Shown here: positions 1 to 7,471 of the stretch, in pieces
Position numbering within the stretch: the first letter of the stretch is position 1
How the letters are laid out: each line of letters opens with the position of its first letter
Assembly: GCA_040387515.1 (NCBI GenBank)
Contig: JAZKDP010000025.1
Coordinates: 1-45,662 of the forward strand
Source: Methylotenera_A sp040387515
GTDB taxonomy: Bacteria > Pseudomonadota > Gammaproteobacteria > Burkholderiales > Methylophilaceae
Length of the DNA stretch: 45,662 nt
Direction of reading: 5' to 3'
Translations under genes and position numbers: made by a program
Notes under the pieces: generated by a model
Told to the model about the DNA's origin: nothing
What the model saw: the letters and a program-made list of their open reading frames with translations, nothing else
Database searches by the model: none

Positions 1-79
1 TGCTGCTGGTGGTTACAAAGAACTAACTAAATACAACGCTGCTCCTGGCGGCGGTTCATTAACAGTATTCTCACTATAA
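1..79 (+). CDS. xoxF: C-terminal end of lanthanide-type methanol dehydrogenase XoxF (partial)
   Basis: Only the last 25 codons are present; the reading frame starts at base 2 and stops at TAA 77-79. The peptide ends in a Gly-rich GGGSLTVFSL tail of the kind that closes PQQ-dependent methanol dehydrogenase large subunits. The following genes are a MxaJ/XoxJ-type binding protein and a cytochrome cL-like protein, which is the F-J-G order. No small-subunit gene (mxaI) follows, so the XoxF type is favoured over MxaF. PQQ and metal-binding residues lie outside the window, so lanthanide dependence is inferred from context only. Confidence 0.72.
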   Translation, partial: AAGGYKELTKYNAAPGGGSLTVFSL

Positions 80-133
80 TTAATCGGAAGATTATTTGTA
101 ACTGAATACACGTTAACAGTTAGTTAATGTCTC

Positions 134-166
134 AAAAAAACACCCTGCCTAGGCAGGGTGTTTTGC
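134..166 (+). terminator. Intrinsic terminator after xoxF
   Basis: A perfect 10-bp stem (141-150 with 151-160) is flanked by an A run (134-140) and a T run (161-164), so it could work in both directions. It lies 55 bases after the xoxF stop and before xoxJ. XoxJ expression probably needs its own promoter or read-through. Confidence 0.85.
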
Positions 167-359
167 TTTGAACAGTACGTAATCAACGGGTTTGGTGGAA
201 ATATACAGATAGGTAAACTAAAGAATTTAATTTTAGTTACAATGGGAAAGTTTCATGGTTTTCATTAAAGAACTTTTGCCTGTTTGAGTTACTCTTAGTA
301 AAGTAAGTTGAGTAAAACAAGTTGAGAATTTGTCCCGATTTTAAATAAGGAAATAAATA
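165..359 (+). promoter_or_regulatory. Leader/promoter region of xoxJ with a short direct repeat
   Basis: This 195-base AT-rich stretch separates the xoxF terminator from xoxJ. The octamer AAGTTGAG occurs twice, at 305-312 and 319-326, 14 bases apart. A TACAAT hexamer at 238-243 could serve as a -10 box. AAGG at 347-350 precedes the ATG at 360. No regulator site is recognised; the promoter assignment is an inference. Confidence 0.3.
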
Positions 360-1247
360 ATGTTAAAACAATTAAAAGGGTTGGCCGTATGCCTTGCGTT
401 AGTATCTGGCTATGCATTGGCTGCAGGAGAGCCAATAGATATGAAAGATGTTCCATCACTAAGCGCTGATGAAGGCCGTGTTGGCGAGGTGCGCCGAGTG
501 GATGATGGTACTGAATTTAAGGTGTGCGCAGACCCTGACAACATGCCTTATTCAAACCTTAGAGGCGAAGGCTTTGAGGATAAAATTGCTGCAGTATTAG
601 CTAAAGATATTGGTAAAAAATTATCATTTGCATATGCCTATAATCGTCAAGGCTTCCTCAGAAATACAATTAATGCGGGTCGCTGCGATGTCATCATTGG
701 CACAACGTCCGATTATGATGCATTAAGAACGTCTGAACCTTATTACAGATCAGGCCACGTATTTGTTTGGCGTAAAGAGAGTAACTTTAAAATTACTGAT
801 TGGGATTCTCCCGATTTACGTAAAGGCATCATTGGCATCGTTGATAAAAGCCCAGCAGCAGTACCTTTAAACGATCATGATTTGATGGCAAATGCGCGAC
901 CATATCGTTTACAGCGCGATTTAAATTTACCGACTAGTTTTATGATTGATGATTTAGCCAAGGGCGATATTGATGTGGCGGTTGTGTGGGGGCCTATAGC
1001 AGGTTATTACGCTAAGCAATCTAAGGTGCCGTTAGAAATGGCATTCATTCCTGAATACAATAAAGTTAATTTGCAGGGCAAGGAATATTGGAATATTTCT
1101 GTAGGAGTTCGTAAAAAAGATAAAGAGCGCATGGAAGTAATTAATGCTGCTTTAGCTAGAAACAAGGACAAAATTGCACAAATTTTAGCGGATTATGGCA
1201 TTCCTACTGTACCAGTTCTTGCAGGTGATACTGTCTTTAAAAAATAA
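360..1247 (+). CDS. xoxJ: XoxJ/MxaJ-like periplasmic binding protein
   Basis: This 295-residue protein has a cleavable signal peptide (about residues 1-22, ending ALA-AG). The type 2 solute-binding fold begins with the FKVCADPDNMPYSN motif typical of the quinoprotein-associated MxaJ/XoxJ family. These proteins are found beside methanol dehydrogenase genes and are thought to help enzyme maturation or interact with XoxF, not to bind nutrients. Two cysteines (VCADPD and GRCDV) may form a disulfide. It lies between xoxF and a cytochrome cL gene, which supports the call. The exact ligand, if any, cannot be told from sequence. Confidence 0.85.
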   Translation: MLKQLKGLAVCLALVSGYALAAGEPIDMKDVPSLSADEGRVGEVRRVDDGTEFKVCADPDNMPYSNLRGEGFEDKIAAVLAKDIGKKLSFAYAYNRQGFLRNTINAGRCDVIIGTTSDYDALRTSEPYYRSGHVFVWRKESNFKITDWDSPDLRKGIIGIVDKSPAAVPLNDHDLMANARPYRLQRDLNLPTSFMIDDLAKGDIDVAVVWGPIAGYYAKQSKVPLEMAFIPEYNKVNLQGKEYWNISVGVRKKDKERMEVINAALARNKDKIAQILADYGIPTVPVLAGDTVFKK

Positions 1248-1268
1248 CCTAAACTAATGTCATTAGAG

Positions 1269-1340
1269 TGACATAATTTATAAAACCAAGTAGAATCACG
1301 CGTTCGCTTGGGGGCACAATGATGTTAATAAATTATGTCA
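1269..1340. repeat. 13-bp perfect inverted repeat between xoxJ and xoxG
   Basis: TGACATAATTTAT (1269-1281) recurs in reverse complement at 1328-1340, with a 46-base spacer. It starts 21 bases after the xoxJ stop. It could fold into a long-looped hairpin in the mRNA or be a two-half-site binding region. There is no T run after it, so it is not a standard terminator. No open reading frame of note lies in the spacer. Confidence 0.5.
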
Positions 1341-1507
1341 ACCAACTAGAAATAGTATTCGTTAATTGGTCATGCGCTCTAAAACAGCACTGAATTTAAC
1401 TGCGGTTTAACAAGATTGAATGAATGTAAATATGTTAATCAGCTGTTGTAGTTAAATAAAAGAATGCAAATAGAACGTTGCTCATATTCTATAAATTAGG
1501 AGAAAAC

Positions 1508-2023
1508 ATGTTAGGCAGTAAAGCATTGAAGTCAACTTTATTTGTTGGTATGTTAGCATTAGCAGGTCTTACACTATCATTGCAAGCAAATGCAGCTTGT
1601 AATTTTGCTGCAACGCAAGATGGTAGTCCGTTTGTCATTAAAGCAACTGAAGCAGATACGCCACAAGCGAAAGAGTTTCTAGAGACATGTATTAACCCAT
1701 ATACAAAAGCATATGCAAAAGATCCAGAAGCAGCAAAAGCGGGTAAAAAGAAATTTGGATATTACTCATGTACACAATGTCATGGTCCTAATGGTGGTGG
1801 TCAAGTAGGCCCGGCTATTACTGACAGTACTTGGCAATATTCAAAACATGTAACAGATAAGGGTATGTTCGAAACTATAGCCCATGGTTCAAATGGCGGT
1901 ATGTTTGCTTGGCATCAACAGTTAGGTAACCCAGAGAACTTATCAACAGATGATATCTTGAAAGTCATCGGCTGGTTACGTACACAATATAAAGGTGGTA
2001 GTGATACACCTTGGTTAAAATAA
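1508..2023 (+). CDS. xoxG: XoxG, cytochrome cL-type electron acceptor of methanol dehydrogenase
   Basis: This is a 171-residue periplasmic c-type cytochrome. The signal peptide runs to about residue 29 (LQANA). The haem motif CTQCH is at residues 88-92, and Met132 in GGMFAW is a good sixth ligand. Two extra cysteines, Cys31 and Cys61, could form the disulfide seen in cytochrome cL proteins. I chose ATG 1508 instead of the in-frame ATG at 1478 because AGGAG lies just upstream and the signal peptide then starts normally. It is expected to take electrons from XoxF. A strong hairpin terminator follows. Confidence 0.86.
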   Translation: MLGSKALKSTLFVGMLALAGLTLSLQANAACNFAATQDGSPFVIKATEADTPQAKEFLETCINPYTKAYAKDPEAAKAGKKKFGYYSCTQCHGPNGGGQVGPAITDSTWQYSKHVTDKGMFETIAHGSNGGMFAWHQQLGNPENLSTDDILKVIGWLRTQYKGGSDTPWLK

Positions 2024-2058
2024 TACAAGCCAAAAGCTTGTTGTTTAACTAAAAAGCC

Positions 2059-2094
2059 AAAAGGCTACTGTATAATTGCAGTAGCCTTTTTCGT
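2059..2094 (+). terminator. Intrinsic terminator after xoxG
   Basis: A 12-bp stem (2059-2070 with 2079-2090) has an 8-base loop and a T run (2087-2091). It sits between the two cytochrome genes, leaving only about 35 bases before the next start codon. The second cytochrome is therefore expected to depend on read-through or on a promoter overlapping this hairpin. Confidence 0.85.
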
Positions 2095-2130
2095 TGATTA
2101 ATATTAATTAAAAATAAAAGGATTACATTC

Positions 2131-2685
2131 ATGGAGATGAAAATGAATCGCATTAAATTGAGTTTAGTACTTGTTTTACTAACAGCTAGCTTGGTAGCCT
2201 GCAATAAGACAGATGATAAAGCTGCTGCAGCTGGCTCAGCTGCAGCGCCTGCTACAAGTTCTGGTAAAGCCATTGAGTTTGTGACTACACAAGATAGCAA
2301 GCCTTTAGTTATTGATGCTGCACTATTTGATACGCCTGCGGCTAAAGAATTTTTGGCCACAGGTAAAAATATTTATGTTGGAAACGAAGAGGCTGTCGCT
2401 AAGGGAAAAAAAGTATTTCAGCTTTATTCGTGTACACAATGTCATGGTCCAGAAGCAAAAGGACAAGTAGGGCCTGGCTTAACAGGGCCGGATTATAAAT
2501 ATCCAAAAGATGCGACGGTTAAAGGTATGTTCGAAACTGTTTGGCATGGTACAAATGGTGGCATGGGCGCAAAAGGGATTGGTTTAATGGATCCTACTGA
2601 CCCAAAAAATGGCATTACACCGGATGAGTTGCTCAAGATAATTGCTTGGGTACGTAGCATGGGTAAAGAAACTGGAAACGAGTAA
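2131..2685 (+). CDS. Lipoprotein cytochrome c, paralogue of XoxG
   Basis: This 184-residue protein starts with a lipoprotein signal (lipobox LVAC, Cys24) and an Ala/Ser-rich linker. Its haem domain closely parallels the preceding XoxG: TQDxxPxVI, DTPxAKEFL, YSCTQCHGP (CTQCH at residues 101-105), GQVGP, KGMFET and HGxNGGM all recur. It lacks the two extra cysteines of XoxG. A tandem duplication followed by membrane anchoring is inferred. It may accept electrons from XoxF or relay them from XoxG towards a terminal oxidase. ATG 2131 has AAAAGGA upstream; ATG 2143 (GGAG six bases upstream) would remove four residues and is equally possible. Confidence 0.83.
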   Translation: MEMKMNRIKLSLVLVLLTASLVACNKTDDKAAAAGSAAAPATSSGKAIEFVTTQDSKPLVIDAALFDTPAAKEFLATGKNIYVGNEEAVAKGKKVFQLYSCTQCHGPEAKGQVGPGLTGPDYKYPKDATVKGMFETVWHGTNGGMGAKGIGLMDPTDPKNGITPDELLKIIAWVRSMGKETGNE

Positions 2686-2700
2686 TATTGTATGAAGTTG

Positions 2701-2733
2701 ACGCGCTTGCTGGTTTCAGCAGGCGCGTTTTTG
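2701..2733 (+). terminator. Intrinsic terminator after the lipoprotein cytochrome
   Basis: A 12-bp stem with one G-T pair (2701-2712 with 2717-2728) has a GTTT loop and is followed by a T-rich run (2728-2733). It closes the methanol-oxidation block. Confidence 0.85.
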
Positions 2734-2771
2734 TTTATAAACCCCGCAGTTAATTATTAAGTAAATTCAGA

Positions 2772-4094
2772 ATGAATACAGAAAAATTACATCATATTGT
2801 TATCGTGGGCGGTGGCGCAGGTGGGCTAGAGCTAGCAACACGCCTGGGAGATTCGCTAGGCAAGAAAAAGCAGGCGGTCATTACGCTAATCGATAGCACC
2901 AGGACGCACGTGTGGAAGCCGTTGCTGCATGAAATTGCCGCAGGTAGCATGAACCCAGATAAGCATGAATTAGAATATTTGGCGCAAGCGCATTGGCATC
3001 ATTTTAATTTTAGACTCGGTCGCATGGATGGCTTAGATCGAGTTAAAAAAGAGGTGACGATTGCACCTTATTTTGACGAAGATGGCGTGGAAGTGATTGC
3101 GCGACGCACTTTCCAATATGATAGTTTAGTTATTGCGATTGGTAGCACGACCAATGATTTTGGCATTAAAGGTGCGCGTGAATATTCCATTGCATTAGAT
3201 ACGCAAGACCAGGCAGAAAAATTTCATCGTCGCTTACACAATGCTTTAGTGCGTGCACAAACGCAAACAACACCAGTGCAACCAGGTCAGTTAGAGGTGG
3301 TTATTGTTGGGGCAGGTGCAACCGGTGTAGAGCTGGCAGCCGAGCTACATAATACGACACGCGAACTGGCTGCATATGGTCTAGATAAAATTGATGCTGA
3401 TCGCGATATTAAAATTTCGATTATTGAAGCAAGTGAGCGTGTATTGCCAGCATTGCCACCTAAACTTTCACAATCAGTCGATTTGGAACTGCGAAAATTA
3501 CGCGTGCATGTTTACACAGGTGAGCGCGTAACAGAAGTGTCCGATAAAGGTGTTTATACGCATAGTGGACGCTTTATCCCTTCGGCTTTGGTGGTGTGGG
3601 CAGCGGGTATTAAAGCCCCTGATTTCTTAAAAGAATTGGCTGGTTTGGAAACGAATCGGATTAACCAGTTAGTGGTTAAGCAAACTTTGCAAACAACTGT
3701 GGATGAGAGCATATTTGCATTTGGAGATTGTGCGGCGTGCCCGTGGCTTGGCCACGATGGCAATGTGCCGCCTCGTGCACAAGCGGCACATCAGCAAGCA
3801 TCGCTTTTATTTAAAACGATGAAAAAACGGGTAGCCAATAAAACTAACTTGCCTGATTATCACTATACTGATTATGGCTCATTGGTTAATTTGGGTCGTT
3901 ATTCTACTGTGGGTAGCTTAATGGGTACGCTTTCTGGTGGCAGCATGTACATTGAGGGCTTATTTGCGCGATTAATGTATCAATCGCTTTATAAAATGCA
4001 CTTAATGACGCTGCACGGTGTATTTACAGTGATATTGCAGACAGTGGCTAGGTTAATTACACGTAGAACAGAAGCACAGGTGAAATTGCATTAG
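2772..4094 (+). CDS. ndh: Type II NADH:quinone oxidoreductase (NDH-2)
   Basis: This 440-residue flavoprotein oxidises NADH and reduces quinone at the inner membrane face without pumping protons. Two Rossmann nucleotide sites are visible: GGGAGG at residues 13-18 (FAD) and GAGATG at 180-185 (NADH). The family motifs VVWAAGI and FAFGDCAACP follow. The hydrophobic/amphipathic C-terminal part (about 370-430) fits membrane attachment. It is a single-gene unit, bounded by terminators on both sides. The ribosome site is weak. Length is normal for the family. Confidence 0.9.
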   Translation: MNTEKLHHIVIVGGGAGGLELATRLGDSLGKKKQAVITLIDSTRTHVWKPLLHEIAAGSMNPDKHELEYLAQAHWHHFNFRLGRMDGLDRVKKEVTIAPYFDEDGVEVIARRTFQYDSLVIAIGSTTNDFGIKGAREYSIALDTQDQAEKFHRRLHNALVRAQTQTTPVQPGQLEVVIVGAGATGVELAAELHNTTRELAAYGLDKIDADRDIKISIIEASERVLPALPPKLSQSVDLELRKLRVHVYTGERVTEVSDKGVYTHSGRFIPSALVVWAAGIKAPDFLKELAGLETNRINQLVVKQTLQTTVDESIFAFGDCAACPWLGHDGNVPPRAQAAHQQASLLFKTMKKRVANKTNLPDYHYTDYGSLVNLGRYSTVGSLMGTLSGGSMYIEGLFARLMYQSLYKMHLMTLHGVFTVILQTVARLITRRTEAQVKLH

Positions 4095-4124
4095 TTACAA
4101 TATTAACTCGCATGAGCGTGTTGT

Positions 4125-4156
4125 AAAAAAGCCTCGATTTCAATCGAGGCTTTTTT
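4125..4156. terminator. Bidirectional terminator between ndh and lplT
   Basis: The stem (GCCTCGATT, 4131-4139, with its complement 4142-4150) is flanked by A6 on the left and T6 on the right. It serves the convergent genes ndh (+) and lplT (-). Confidence 0.88.
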
Positions 4157-4171
4157 ACAAATAAATCCCAA

Positions 4172-5338
4172 TTAAGCTTGTATCTGACTGCGATAAAGTC
4201 GATTAATAAAGCTCATTGAAATAATCACAAATAAGCCAAATATAATCACGATGTGGTTGATATGTAAGTTAGCTTTAACCATCAGGGTATAAGCGCCACT
4301 TAATAACAGAATGCCCAGATTCTCATTGAAATTCTGTACCGCAATAGAGTGCCCTGCGCCAATCAGTAAATGTCCTCTGTGTTGCAGTAATGCATTTAGT
4401 GGCACGACAAAAAAACCACTTAATACGCCAATGACAAATAACAAGAAAGCAGCCAAATGCCATTCTGTAATAAATGCCATGCTAATGACTAAAATGCCCA
4501 TTACAATTCCTGCTGGTAATACTTTTACCGAATTCTCAAGCGTGATATAACGCGCAGCAATAATTGAACCTAACGCTACACCAGCGGCTACTGTGGCGGT
4601 GAGTTGTGTCGCATGATCCAAACCAAAGCCCAACACAATACCGGCCCAGGCGATGACAACTAATCTTAATGTTGCACCTGCACCCCAAAAAAGCGTGGTG
4701 ACTGATAGTGACACTTGCCCTTGTGGATCGCGCCAAAGTGCAATAAATGAGCGATAAAAATCACTTAATATGGATAAAGGATCTTTTTTGGCAATGGCGT
4801 GATCAATCGGCAATTTTGGGATAAACATATTGAAGGCCGCGGCAGCGAGATACATAAAGGCGATGGCAATCATGGCGCCCTGTGGGCTGATACTGGCCAT
4901 TTTTCCGCCAATAATTGCACCTAAAATAATAGCAATGACCGTTGAGCCTTCCATCCAGCCGTTGGCATTGACCAATTTTTCTGGCGGTAGTAGCTCTGTC
5001 AAAATGCCATATTTAGCGGGGGAATACGCAGCAGCACCAACACCTACAATGCCATAAGCATACAGTGGTGGCATGCCCAATATCATGGCGATGCTACCAA
5101 AAAATTTGATGCCATTAGCAATAAACATCACGCGACCTTTTGGTAACGCGTCTGCAAACGAGCCTACAAATGGAGCGAGTACGATATATGAAATGACGAA
5201 GAACTGTAAAAGTAAAGGTTCGTGCCATTCAGGTGCCTGCATTTGCTGTAATAAGGCAATCGCAGTAAACAGCAGTGCATTATCAGCTAACGCCGATAAA
5301 AACTGAGCAACTAAAAGGGTATAAAAACCTTTAGACAT
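4172..5338 (-). CDS. lplT: Lysophospholipid transporter LplT (MFS)
   Basis: This 388-residue polytopic membrane protein belongs to the major facilitator superfamily, with about 10-12 hydrophobic segments. It starts MSKGFYTLLVAQFLSALADNALLF, close to the LplT family start. LplT flips lysophospholipids across the inner membrane for reacylation. In many bacteria it is paired with the acyltransferase aas; no aas lies next to it here. It is downstream of phoH by 50 bases on the same strand and may be the last gene of a bcp-phoH-lplT unit. Confidence 0.83.
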   Translation of the reverse strand: MSKGFYTLLVAQFLSALADNALLFTAIALLQQMQAPEWHEPLLLQFFVISYIVLAPFVGSFADALPKGRVMFIANGIKFFGSIAMILGMPPLYAYGIVGVGAAAYSPAKYGILTELLPPEKLVNANGWMEGSTVIAIILGAIIGGKMASISPQGAMIAIAFMYLAAAAFNMFIPKLPIDHAIAKKDPLSILSDFYRSFIALWRDPQGQVSLSVTTLFWGAGATLRLVVIAWAGIVLGFGLDHATQLTATVAAGVALGSIIAARYITLENSVKVLPAGIVMGILVISMAFITEWHLAAFLLFVIGVLSGFFVVPLNALLQHRGHLLIGAGHSIAVQNFNENLGILLLSGAYTLMVKANLHINHIVIIFGLFVIISMSFINRLYRSQIQA

Positions 5339-5388
5339 TAACGCTTATTCATTCTTAATATTTAAGAGTGACTAAAAACCAAGCGTTA

Positions 5389-6837
5389 CTACAAGGCTTC
5401 AGCAGCAAAGTCTGCCAAACGAGAGCGTTCGCCACGCACTAGAGTAATATGCCCGTTATGTTCCCAGCCCTTAAAGCGATCAACCACATAAGTTAAGCCA
5501 GAGCTACCTTCGGTTAGATAAGGTGTATCAATTTGGGCAATATTGCCTAAACAGACTACTTTTGTGCCAGGTCCTGCACGCGTGATAAGCGTTTTCATTT
5601 GCTTAGGGGTTAGGTTTTGCGCTTCATCAATGATTAGGAATTTATGTAAAAAAGTGCGACCACGCATAAAATTAAGTGACTTAACTTTAATACGCGTGCG
5701 GATTAAATCTTGCGTCGCGGCGCGTCCCCATTCACCTGCGTCTTCATCCGTTTTATTGAGAACGTCTAAATTATCCTCAAGTGCGCCCATCCAAGGCGCC
5801 ATTTTTTCTTCTTCAGTGCCAGGTAGAAAACCAATATCTTCGCCGACGGGTACCGTCACGCGCGTCATAATGATTTCAGAATAGATTTTTTTGTCTAGCG
5901 TCTGTGTTAACGCTGCAGCCAAAGTCAGCAATGTTTTACCAGTACCAGCCTGACCAAGTAATGTGACAAAATCAATATCCGGATTCATCAGTAAATTCAA
6001 TGCAAAGTTTTGCTCACGATTACGCGCAACAATACCCCACACGCTGTGTTTAGGATTCATGTGATCGTGTACAACCTCTAACACGGCATGATTGTTTTCT
6101 AGCTTGCGCACAATGGCGTGAAATGGTTTGTCGAACTCGTAGAAAATGAATTCGTTAATTAAAAACGTTTTGACCAGTGGCCCAGTGATGCGGTAAAACA
6201 TGCTGCCAGCTTCTTGCCACGACTCCATCGCTTTGCTGTGAGTCTCCCAAAAATCTTGCGGCAATTCTCTCATGCCGCTATAGAGTAAATCGGTATCTTC
6301 TAATACTTTGTCGTTAAAATAGTCTTGCGCCATCACGCCCATTGCACGGGCTTTAATGCGGATGTTGATGTCTTTGCTGACTAATATGACTTGGCGATTC
6401 GGTTGTTGTTTTTGTTGCCCCAGCACTACACTGATAATTTGATTATCGGCTTTGCTGCCAGCCAAACCAGGCAACTCTATATCCACCTGCGAGGTTTGCA
6501 AAAATAAGCGGCCAGCTAAATGTTTATTGCCATTAATGGCTAACGGACAGCCTAATTCTAAATTCGTTAGGTCAGTGCCGACAATTTCTTCTAAATATCG
6601 ACTGGCTTGGCGTGCATTGCGAGCGACTTCAGTCACGCCCTTTTTATTATTATCTAGCTCTTCTAAAGTAACCATTGGCAAGTAAATGTCATGCTCTTCA
6701 AACCGAAACAGGCTTGATGGGTCATGCATTAATACGTTGGTATCCAGTACAAAAAGCTTAGTGCTGGTTGTAGAGTCACTGGCTTTAAAACCAGTTGTGG
6801 GAGTTGATTGAGAGTTATCTGCTAGTTTTTTTGCCAT
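5389..6837 (-). CDS. PhoH family protein with N-terminal PIN domain
   Basis: This 482-residue cytoplasmic protein joins a PIN-type nuclease domain (about 27-165) to a PhoH ATPase domain (about 250-470). PIN acidic residues are visible at Asp32 (VLDTNVLMHDP), Glu59/60, Asp131 and Asp156. The Walker A motif is GQAGTGKT (295-302) and the Walker B motif is FLIIDEAQN. Such PIN-PhoH proteins are thought to be RNA helicase/nucleases; the substrate is not known. It starts 14 bases after the bcp stop, suggesting co-transcription. Confidence 0.9.
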   Translation of the reverse strand: MAKKLADNSQSTPTTGFKASDSTTSTKLFVLDTNVLMHDPSSLFRFEEHDIYLPMVTLEELDNNKKGVTEVARNARQASRYLEEIVGTDLTNLELGCPLAINGNKHLAGRLFLQTSQVDIELPGLAGSKADNQIISVVLGQQKQQPNRQVILVSKDINIRIKARAMGVMAQDYFNDKVLEDTDLLYSGMRELPQDFWETHSKAMESWQEAGSMFYRITGPLVKTFLINEFIFYEFDKPFHAIVRKLENNHAVLEVVHDHMNPKHSVWGIVARNREQNFALNLLMNPDIDFVTLLGQAGTGKTLLTLAAALTQTLDKKIYSEIIMTRVTVPVGEDIGFLPGTEEEKMAPWMGALEDNLDVLNKTDEDAGEWGRAATQDLIRTRIKVKSLNFMRGRTFLHKFLIIDEAQNLTPKQMKTLITRAGPGTKVVCLGNIAQIDTPYLTEGSSGLTYVVDRFKGWEHNGHITLVRGERSRLADFAAEAL

Positions 6838-6851
6838 GATGTATAAGTTTT

Positions 6852-7307
6852 TTATAAGGTTTTAATAAAATCCAGCACTTCTTCTACGTGTCCGTCCACT
6901 TTGACGCCACGCCACTCTTTTACTAGAACGCCATTTTTATCAATCACAAAGGTGCTGCGTTCTATGCCACGCACTTGTTTGCCATACATATTCTTCATTT
7001 TCATCACATTAAAAATACCACATGCTAACTCTTCAGTATCAGCTAATAATTCAAACGGAAAACTAAACTTAGCTTTAAAATTTTCGTGTGATTTTAAGCT
7101 ATCACGCGAAACGCCAACAATTTCTGTATTGGCGTTCTGAAAATCTGCATAGTAATCCCGAAACTGCATGCCTTGTGTGGTACAGCCGGGTGTGGAATCT
7201 TTTGGGTAAAAATAAATAACCAGCGTTTTGCCTAAATAATCAGATAGTTTAAAAAGTTGCCCGCTGGTGGCAGGTAATTCAAAATCGGTAACGGGCTTGT
7301 TTAGCAT
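6852..7307 (-). CDS. bcp: Bcp/PrxQ-type thiol peroxidase
   Basis: This 151-residue peroxiredoxin reduces hydrogen and organic peroxides in the cytoplasm using thioredoxin. The peroxidatic cysteine is Cys42 in YPKDSTPGCTTQG. The resolving cysteine found five residues later in many Bcp proteins is replaced (Met47). Cys96 (ELACG) is the only other cysteine and could be the resolving partner. It is first in the probable bcp-phoH-lplT operon. Length and motif are typical. Confidence 0.9.
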   Translation of the reverse strand: MLNKPVTDFELPATSGQLFKLSDYLGKTLVIYFYPKDSTPGCTTQGMQFRDYYADFQNANTEIVGVSRDSLKSHENFKAKFSFPFELLADTEELACGIFNVMKMKNMYGKQVRGIERSTFVIDKNGVLVKEWRGVKVDGHVEEVLDFIKTL

Positions 7308-7471
7308 ATTTGGTTTAGCGTATTAATTATGGTGCAGATAAGATTTATTTAACTACGTTCCTATTGTTGTAAAAAAACGGCATTAAGGCAAGCTTAAATT
7401 GAAGTAATATTTGAGACAAGCAATGAGTGCTTAACGTGCGTAGATTCAGTAAATAAATTTGGCTTGAATAA

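Noticed and set aside
1..79. MxaF (calcium methanol dehydrogenase) as alternative identity
   Set aside because: The J-G genes follow but no mxaI small subunit does; XoxF is the better reading, although the diagnostic residues are outside the window.
2049..2360. 103-residue minus-strand open frame across a terminator
   Set aside because: It runs through the xoxG terminator and antisense to the lipoprotein cytochrome signal and linker, so it is not a credible gene.
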